DNA from: JBBTQZ01 sp038065435 | GTDB lineage: Bacteria > Patescibacteriota > Minisyncoccia > Phycocordibacterales > WO2-35-19 | Assembly: GCA_038065435.1 (NCBI GenBank) | Contig: JBBTQZ010000027.1 | Coordinates: forward strand, 1-9,036 | Reading direction: 5' to 3' | DNA length: 9,036 nt | In this document: piece by piece, positions 5,061-9,036 of the stretch | How the letters are laid out: each line of letters starts with the position of its first letter | Position numbering within the stretch: position 1 is the first letter of the stretch | The notes under the pieces: generated by a model | Told to the model about the DNA's origin: nothing | The model's database searches: none | Seen by the model: only the letters and a program-made list of their open reading frames with translations | Made by a program: the position numbers and the translations under genes

Positions 5061-6731
5061 TTAGGTTTTGGCGAGGTGGCCGACTAGATATTCTACAGTA
5101 CCAGGACCACTTGCAGCTTGAGAGGGCACCTTTTTGCCCGGATTGAATATATTGTGTGGGTCAAAAATATGCTTGGTTTCTCTAAAAAGCTCCAAAATTT
5201 TATCGCTATACATTTTGTTTAAATAAGGTGTGCGCACCAGACCGTCGTTGTGCTCTGCTGTAATAGAGCCATTATATTTTTTTAACAAATCGTAAACTTT
5301 ATCCGAAAGATAAGGTACGAGACTCCTGTTTCTACTTTCTCTCATATTCATAAGTGGAATGATGTGGAAGTTACCATTGCCTGCGTGCCCAGCAATGGTA
5401 TATAAGAGCTTCGCTTCGTCTAAAATCTTGCGAAGTTTGGGTAAAAATTCGGGTAGGTATTTTGGCTCTATACATATGTCGTCTATAAACGGAGCAGTGC
5501 GTTTGCCGCGGATATGTTTGCGCAATAGGTTGAAGCTCTCGTGCCTTATGGTCCAATATTTTTCTGCGTCACTCTCGTCTTTGGTAACCCTAGTTTTGAA
5601 GCCCATTTTGGTTATCTTCTCATTTAAAGTTTTTATTTTATTCTTTATCTCGTTCTCTTCTTTGCCGGCAAACTCTGCCATAAGTATAAGCTTTGGCATG
5701 CCACCGGTCGCTACCATCCAAGCTTCGGGCAAGAAACCCCACATTATTTTGAGTAATTTAGACTTCATAAGTGAAAACATCTCTGGCAGGAAACGCACGG
5801 CCAGCTTCATAGTAGAATCGTCGTAAGATTCCACACTTTCTGGTTTGAATTCTAGTATCGTGTTTACGACTTCTCCGAGTTTTTCTATATCCTTCATAAA
5901 TATGATGAGGAGTTTAGATTTTAGTTTGGTCTCTACCAAGCGCAATTTGGCTTTGGTCACTATACCGAGAGTACCTTGAGAGCCAACTATTATTTTGGCT
6001 AGATCAAACAAGCCTTTATACTCTATGTTCCAAAGATAATAACCCGCCGAGTTTTTGGAGACAGTAGGTTTGGCTTTCAGTATATCTTCTCTGTTGTTGT
6101 CTAAGAGGCGCATCATCCTTTCATATATAGCACCTTCCAAACTATGTTCGTGCGATTTGCGAAGAGCTTCTGGTCGAGCTAATGCTTTTATATTGACCAT
6201 GCTACCGTCGGACAGTACCACTTCAAGCTCTTCTACAAAATTTTCCATTTTGCCGTAATTTAAAGTTTTTTCTCCTGCGGCGTTGTTACCTATCATACCC
6301 CCAAGGGCACAGAGGTTTTTGCTTGCAGTGTAGCAAGGTAAAATAAGATTGTGTTCTAGGGTAGCGGGTTCAAAATCGCGATAAAATACTCCCGGTTCTA
6401 CTTCGGCTAGGTGCTTTTCTTTGTTTATACTAAATTTATTTAAATATTTTGTGACATCTAAAATTATAGATTCACTAAGTGATCCGCCCGACATACAACT
6501 TCCGGCGGCGCGTACTGTTATGGATAAGTTTTTGTATTTTTCTGGATCCTCCTCCTTTTTTTGAGCGACAAACTTTACTATATTTGCTATATCTTTTGCC
6601 ACTTTAGGATAAACCACAAGTTCTGGCCATACTTCAAAAAGACTTGCATCCCTTGAGTATTTTTTGAGCGTCTCGTTGTCGTCTAGGATCTCCCCTTCTA
6701 TTATTTTTTTTATTTCATCTTTTAAATTCAT
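5061..6731 (-). CDS. FAD-binding oxidase/dehydrogenase, GlcD / D-lactate dehydrogenase type
   Basis: A 556-aa VAO/PCMH-family flavoprotein that should oxidise a 2-hydroxy acid such as D-lactate or glycolate; the substrate and electron acceptor are not determined by the sequence. The FAD-binding half shows VRAAGSCMSGGSLSESIILD (73-92), LGGMIGNNAAGEKTLNYGK (143-161) and IIVGSQGTLGIVTKAKLRL (247-265). The C-terminal FAD-oxidase domain shows AGHAGNGNFHIIP (447-459), EHNDGLVRTPYL (493-504) and FDPHNIFNPGKK (523-534). HAGNGNFH and EHNDG differ from the usual HAGDGN.H and EHG.G. A hydrophobic segment near 313-352 might touch the membrane. No Fe-S domain is attached and no GlcE/GlcF-like partner is nearby. 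The ATG at 6731 is chosen because GGGGGAG precedes it by 7 nt; an upstream in-frame ATG at 6788 would overlap the aldolase gene and adds residues unlike the family. The gene starts 22 nt after the aldolase stop. Confidence 0.85.
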   Translation of the reverse strand: MNLKDEIKKIIEGEILDDNETLKKYSRDASLFEVWPELVVYPKVAKDIANIVKFVAQKKEEDPEKYKNLSITVRAAGSCMSGGSLSESIILDVTKYLNKFSINKEKHLAEVEPGVFYRDFEPATLEHNLILPCYTASKNLCALGGMIGNNAAGEKTLNYGKMENFVEELEVVLSDGSMVNIKALARPEALRKSHEHSLEGAIYERMMRLLDNNREDILKAKPTVSKNSAGYYLWNIEYKGLFDLAKIIVGSQGTLGIVTKAKLRLVETKLKSKLLIIFMKDIEKLGEVVNTILEFKPESVESYDDSTMKLAVRFLPEMFSLMKSKLLKIMWGFLPEAWMVATGGMPKLILMAEFAGKEENEIKNKIKTLNEKITKMGFKTRVTKDESDAEKYWTIRHESFNLLRKHIRGKRTAPFIDDICIEPKYLPEFLPKLRKILDEAKLLYTIAGHAGNGNFHIIPLMNMRESRNRSLVPYLSDKVYDLLKKYNGSITAEHNDGLVRTPYLNKMYSDKILELFRETKHIFDPHNIFNPGKKVPSQAASGPGTVEYLVGHLAKT

Positions 6732-6738
6732 GCGACTA

Positions 6739-6745
6739 CTCCCCC
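6739..6745 (-). promoter_or_regulatory. Strong Shine-Dalgarno (GGGGGAG) of the FAD oxidase
   Basis: GGGGGAG with a 7-nt spacer (TAGTCGC) to ATG 6731. It decides between the two possible starts. A complementary CTCCCCC lies upstream in the same transcript (6817-6811), inside the aldolase gene, and could mask it. Confidence 0.7.
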
Positions 6746-6753
6746 AGGATTCA

Positions 6754-7614
6754 TCAAAGGGAGTTAAATAGAGACAATTTTTTCTCAATTACAGATTGCA
6801 TTTCTTGTAGGGGGGAGCGGAGAAATTTGTATGGAGCTATTTCATCTGAATTTTCAATAAAGAATTTTTGCAAGGCCTGTTTATAAGCAAGCCTAATCTC
6901 GGTGTTGATGTGGATAATAGAAATACCTGCTTCTATAGCGTTCCTTAGTTCTTCCTCGGTGTTACCAGAAGCGCCATGCAAAACAAGAGGTATTTTGATT
7001 TCTTTTTTTATAGCTCCTATTCTTTCTATATCTAGCTTTGGATCCCCTCCTTTTACCATGCCATGTATGTTGCCTACAGCCGGCGCAAAAAGATCAATCC
7101 CCGTCTTTTCTACAAATTCTAGAGCTTCTTCAGGTTTGGTCATAGTCTCCTCACTTACCTGCGCATTTTCTGGCAACACATCTAGGATTTTGGAGGATTT
7201 GCCTATAAAGCCAAGCTCCCCCTCAATCAACATATTTGGATTTTGGGCGTTCCTGTAAACTACAGATTCTTTGGTCATAAGCAGATTTTCCTCAAAACTT
7301 TTTTCTGCGCCATCTATAATAGCGCTGTCGAACCCGCTATCCACTACTTCTTTTACTCTCTCCGTTGAATAAGTATGGTCGGCGTTTAAAAATATAGGCA
7401 AACCATCTGCCTTTATACTATCCACCAGAGCCTTTACCTGCTTTACTCCCAAGAAGTCTCGCTCTCCTTCTGAAACACCGATTATTACCGGCATTTCCAA
7501 TTTTTTGGCTGCATTTACAACTGCCCAAAAACCCACTATATCGGAAATATTGAAATGTCCTATCGCCACTTTTCTATCTTCTGCTTCTGTTATGTATTCT
7601 CGCAAGCTTTTCAT
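6754..7614 (-). CDS. fba: Class II fructose-bisphosphate aldolase
   Basis: A zinc-dependent aldolase that reversibly splits fructose 1,6-bisphosphate into dihydroxyacetone phosphate and glyceraldehyde 3-phosphate; a tagatose-bisphosphate role cannot be excluded, since the two share the fold. With the start at 7614 it is 286 aa, normal for the class. Visible motifs: VAIGHFNISD (16-25), FLNADHTYS (75-83) with catalytic D79 and metal ligand H80, IEGELGFIG (130-138), AVGNIHGMVKGG (179-190) with H184, LVLHGASGNT (210-219) with H213 and the phosphate-binding GASG, and INTEIRLAY (236-244). An in-frame GTG at 7626 could add four residues, but it lies directly against the probable -10, so it should not be in the mRNA. 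The stop is TGA. It is followed after 22 nt by the FAD oxidase and is divergent from the PfkB kinase. Confidence 0.93.
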   Translation of the reverse strand: MKSLREYITEAEDRKVAIGHFNISDIVGFWAVVNAAKKLEMPVIIGVSEGERDFLGVKQVKALVDSIKADGLPIFLNADHTYSTERVKEVVDSGFDSAIIDGAEKSFEENLLMTKESVVYRNAQNPNMLIEGELGFIGKSSKILDVLPENAQVSEETMTKPEEALEFVEKTGIDLFAPAVGNIHGMVKGGDPKLDIERIGAIKKEIKIPLVLHGASGNTEEELRNAIEAGISIIHINTEIRLAYKQALQKFFIENSDEIAPYKFLRSPLQEMQSVIEKKLSLFNSL

Positions 7615-7626
7615 ATGAATATCCAC

Positions 7627-7635
7627 ATATTACCA
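7627..7635 (-). promoter_or_regulatory. Candidate extended -10 (TGGTAATAT) for the aldolase gene
   Basis: The minus strand reads TG-G-TAATAT, ending 12 nt before ATG 7614, so the predicted leader is about 5-6 nt. No good -35 is seen at 17 nt. If used, transcription starts near 7620, downstream of the alternative GTG start at 7626, supporting the ATG start. Confidence 0.4.
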
Positions 7636-7666
7636 TAATTTTCTATCAAATAAATTTATATAAGTG

Positions 7667-7672
7667 TATAAT
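7667..7672 (+). promoter_or_regulatory. Candidate -10 (TATAAT) for the PfkB kinase gene
   Basis: A perfect TATAAT in the 80-nt divergent gap, 22 nt before the ATG, predicting a leader of about 15 nt that has no Shine-Dalgarno. The -35 region (about 7644-7649, TATCAA) is poor. The whole gap is strongly A+T rich and offers several overlapping -10-like words on both strands. Confidence 0.4.
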
Positions 7673-7694
7673 ATTTTTATAACATAAATTTTAG

Positions 7695-8708
7695 ATGAAC
7701 TTTTTTTCTCAAAATAAGGATTTTGATTTTGTGTCTGTAGGCGACATTACTACCGACGCCTTTATTCGTCTGAAAGAAGCGGAAGTGGTACACGATGAGG
7801 TACGCGACAAAGATAAGATAGTTCTTGCTTTTGGCGACAAGGTGCCTTACGAGTCGGTAGAAGTGCTCAGTGCTGTCGGCAATAGCGCCAATGCAGCAGT
7901 AGCGGCGAGACGCTTAGGCCTTTCTTCTAGTATGGTGACCAATGTTGGGGATGATACCAATGGCGCTGAATGTACGGCTACACTACGCAAAAATGGGGTT
8001 GATACAAGCTTTATAAAAGTTCACAAAGACAAAGAGACCAACTACCACTATGTCCTTTGGTTCAAAGAAGATAGGACCATACTGGTCAAACATCAAGAAT
8101 ACGAGTATTCTTTTCCTGATATTGGAGTGCCGAAATGGCTATACCTTTCTTCCATTGGTGAAAACACACTTCCATATCACAAACAAATAGCAGAATATTT
8201 GCGTAAAAATCAAAATGTAAAACTGGCTTTTCAGCCGGGCACCTTTCAAATGAAGATGGGGTTAGAAGAACTCGCCGATATTTATGCTCGGACTGATATA
8301 TTTTTCTGCAACACCGACGAAGCAAGAAGAATATTAAAAAAACCAGAGGAAAGAGATCCCAAAAATTTATTAAAAGAGATGCACGGGGTGGGGCCAAATG
8401 TAGTAGTGATGACCGATGGTCCCAAAGGAGCTTATGCCTATGACGGTTACGAAGGTTTTTTCATGCCTCCTTTTCCGGATCCAAAACCACCCTTTGAACG
8501 CACTGGCGCAGGCGACGCGTTTGCTTCCACCTTTACTTCAGCCATCGCTCTCGGTAGGTCTCTCTTCGATGCGTTTTTGTGGGCACCTATAAACTCTATG
8601 TCTGTGGTGCAAGAAGTAGGTGCTCAAAAGGGGCTCCTCACTCAAGAAAAAATACTAGAGTGGCTCTCCAAAGCACCAGCAAACTACAGGCCAGAAAAAA
8701 TAATGTAA
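7695..8708 (+). CDS. PfkB/ribokinase-family sugar kinase
   Basis: A 337-aa ATP-dependent kinase of the ribokinase fold, phosphorylating a sugar, sugar phosphate or nucleoside; the substrate is not certain. Features in order: N-terminal VSVGDITTDAFI (13-24), SAVGNSANAAVAARRLG (59-75), which corresponds to the GGN.AN.A..L.RLG substrate-binding motif, FCNTDEA (204-210), VVVMTDGPKGAYAY (236-249) and ERTGAGDAFASTF (268-280), with the anion hole GAGD and catalytic base D274. In classical PfkB proteins the last motif begins D-T/S; here it is E-R. The N-terminal insert at about 25-55 is the usual place for the substrate lid. It is divergent from fba and convergent with a transketolase gene, which fits a role in the sugar-phosphate pathways and makes 6-phosphofructokinase activity one possibility. 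There is no Shine-Dalgarno before the ATG. Confidence 0.88.
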   Translation: MNFFSQNKDFDFVSVGDITTDAFIRLKEAEVVHDEVRDKDKIVLAFGDKVPYESVEVLSAVGNSANAAVAARRLGLSSSMVTNVGDDTNGAECTATLRKNGVDTSFIKVHKDKETNYHYVLWFKEDRTILVKHQEYEYSFPDIGVPKWLYLSSIGENTLPYHKQIAEYLRKNQNVKLAFQPGTFQMKMGLEELADIYARTDIFFCNTDEARRILKKPEERDPKNLLKEMHGVGPNVVVMTDGPKGAYAYDGYEGFFMPPFPDPKPPFERTGAGDAFASTFTSAIALGRSLFDAFLWAPINSMSVVQEVGAQKGLLTQEKILEWLSKAPANYRPEKIM

Positions 8709-8765
8709 AGAAAAACATATGATGGCATCTAAAATAATTTATATCAAAAACTATTTTGAACGCAA
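8709..8765. other. Gap between convergent genes, no clear terminator
   Basis: The 57-nt A+T-rich space between the kinase stop and the transketolase stop should hold terminators for both strands. Only weak A/T stems are seen: CAAAA/TTTTG (8745-8758) and AAAATA/TATTTT (8731-8757). No GC-rich hairpin with a T-run is present, so termination may be inefficient or factor-dependent. Confidence 0.4.
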
Positions 8766-9036
8766 TTAAACCTGTGGATTATTTTTTCTCTCCAAAACTT
8801 TCAAAATAGCGGACTCTATATGCGAGAGGCCCATACCATAATGCTCCAAAAGTTCATCTTGAGTGCCAGACTGACCAAACCTGTCTTGCACACCTATAAA
8901 TTCTTGGGGTACTGGATAATGTTTAGCCAAAATTTCTGCAACCGCTGACCCTAAGCCCCCAGCTATTTGATGTTCTTCTACACTCACTATGGCCTTAGCT
9001 TCTTTGGCTAAGTTGATTATGGCTTCTTGGTCCAAA
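8766..9036 (-). CDS. tkt: Transketolase, C-terminal end (cut by the right edge)
   Basis: The last 89 residues of a transketolase or of a separate transketolase C-terminal subunit, which transfers two-carbon units between sugar phosphates in the non-oxidative pentose phosphate pathway. The motif VSVEEHQIAGGLGSAVAE and the later DRFGQSGTQDELLEHYGM are typical of the transketolase C-terminal domain; DXS has a different end to this region (GGAGSGV..., then DFFIPQGT). The frame is open to the edge, and the first complete codon, TTG at 9035, is an internal leucine (LDQEAI...) and not a start. Whether the enzyme is one chain or two (N and C subunits, frequent in CPR genomes) cannot be seen here. It is convergent with the PfkB kinase. 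Confidence 0.9.
   Translation of the reverse strand, partial: LDQEAIINLAKEAKAIVSVEEHQIAGGLGSAVAEILAKHYPVPQEFIGVQDRFGQSGTQDELLEHYGMGLSHIESAILKVLERKNNPQV

Noticed and set aside
5359..5826. 155-codon open frame on the plus strand
   Set aside because: It lies entirely inside the FAD oxidase gene, whose motifs are clear. The peptide has no recognisable domain and is the antisense shadow of that gene.
6729..6788. Upstream ATG at 6788 as the FAD oxidase start
   Set aside because: It overlaps the aldolase gene by 35 nt and adds 19 residues (MRKNCLYLTP...) unlike the family, while ATG 6731 has a strong Shine-Dalgarno at 7 nt.
7612..7626. GTG at 7626 as the aldolase start
   Set aside because: It directly abuts the probable -10 element, so it would lie upstream of the transcript start. 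The family N-terminus fits ATG 7614.
5052..8778. 12-base word TCCACAGGTTTA shared by the 5052-5063 region and, inverted, the transketolase 3' end
   Set aside because: Several 12-base matches are expected by chance in about 9 kb on both strands. One copy is coding sequence and there is no extended similarity.
1..9036. CRISPR arrays, tRNA/rRNA genes, transposases or phage genes
   Set aside because: No regularly spaced repeats, no tRNA-like cloverleaf noticed in the short gaps, and no mobile-element protein motifs in any convincing frame.

Overview
The window looks like a stretch of a small, A+T-rich bacterial chromosome, most likely a Patescibacteria/CPR (Parcubacteria-like) genome. This placement is an inference from several points: a very short EF-Ts (151 aa) and a shortened release factor 1 (312 aa), tightly packed genes with gaps of 0-85 nt, few Shine-Dalgarno sequences, and an envelope protein that joins a PcsB-like coiled coil to a lytic transglycosylase domain. 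Stops TAA, TAG and TGA are all used (TGA ends the aldolase gene), so there is no sign of UGA reassignment. No stretch over 300 bases lacks a gene.

Layout. Almost everything lies on the minus strand, read from right to left. At the right edge is the C-terminal end of a transketolase (8766-9036), convergent with a plus-strand PfkB-family sugar kinase (7695-8708). Divergent from the kinase, across a short A+T-rich gap, is a class II fructose-bisphosphate aldolase (6754-7614), followed by a GlcD/D-lactate-dehydrogenase-type FAD oxidase (5061-6731). An 85-nt gap with a perfect 18-bp inverted repeat separates this carbon-metabolism group from the next block. That block is L25/CTC (rplY), the coiled-coil lytic transglycosylase, then rpmE-prfA-rpsB-tsf, and a small unknown membrane protein (125-520). 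The first 14 codons of another minus-strand gene run off the left edge (1-42).

How the genes fit together. The middle and left parts are translation machinery: 5S-binding L25, L31, S2, EF-Ts and RF1, with one cell-wall enzyme inserted. The right part is sugar-phosphate metabolism: aldolase, sugar kinase and transketolase, plus a flavin dehydrogenase of unknown substrate coupled to the aldolase gene. CPR bacteria often lack a classical 6-phosphofructokinase, so the PfkB kinase beside the aldolase is a candidate for that step, but its substrate cannot be read from the sequence.

Regulation. Several starts (rpmE, the transglycosylase gene, rpsB, aldolase) have an extended -10-like TGnTATAAT motif only 6-12 nt before ATG and no Shine-Dalgarno, suggesting leaderless or near-leaderless mRNAs. 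Only two genes, the FAD oxidase and the left-edge gene, have clear Shine-Dalgarno sites. The window is mostly ordinary core genome. No defence, mobile or CRISPR system is visible. The points most worth checking are the start-site architecture, the 5010-5058 palindrome, a possible sequestered ribosome site upstream of the FAD oxidase, and the coiled-coil/transglycosylase fusion.
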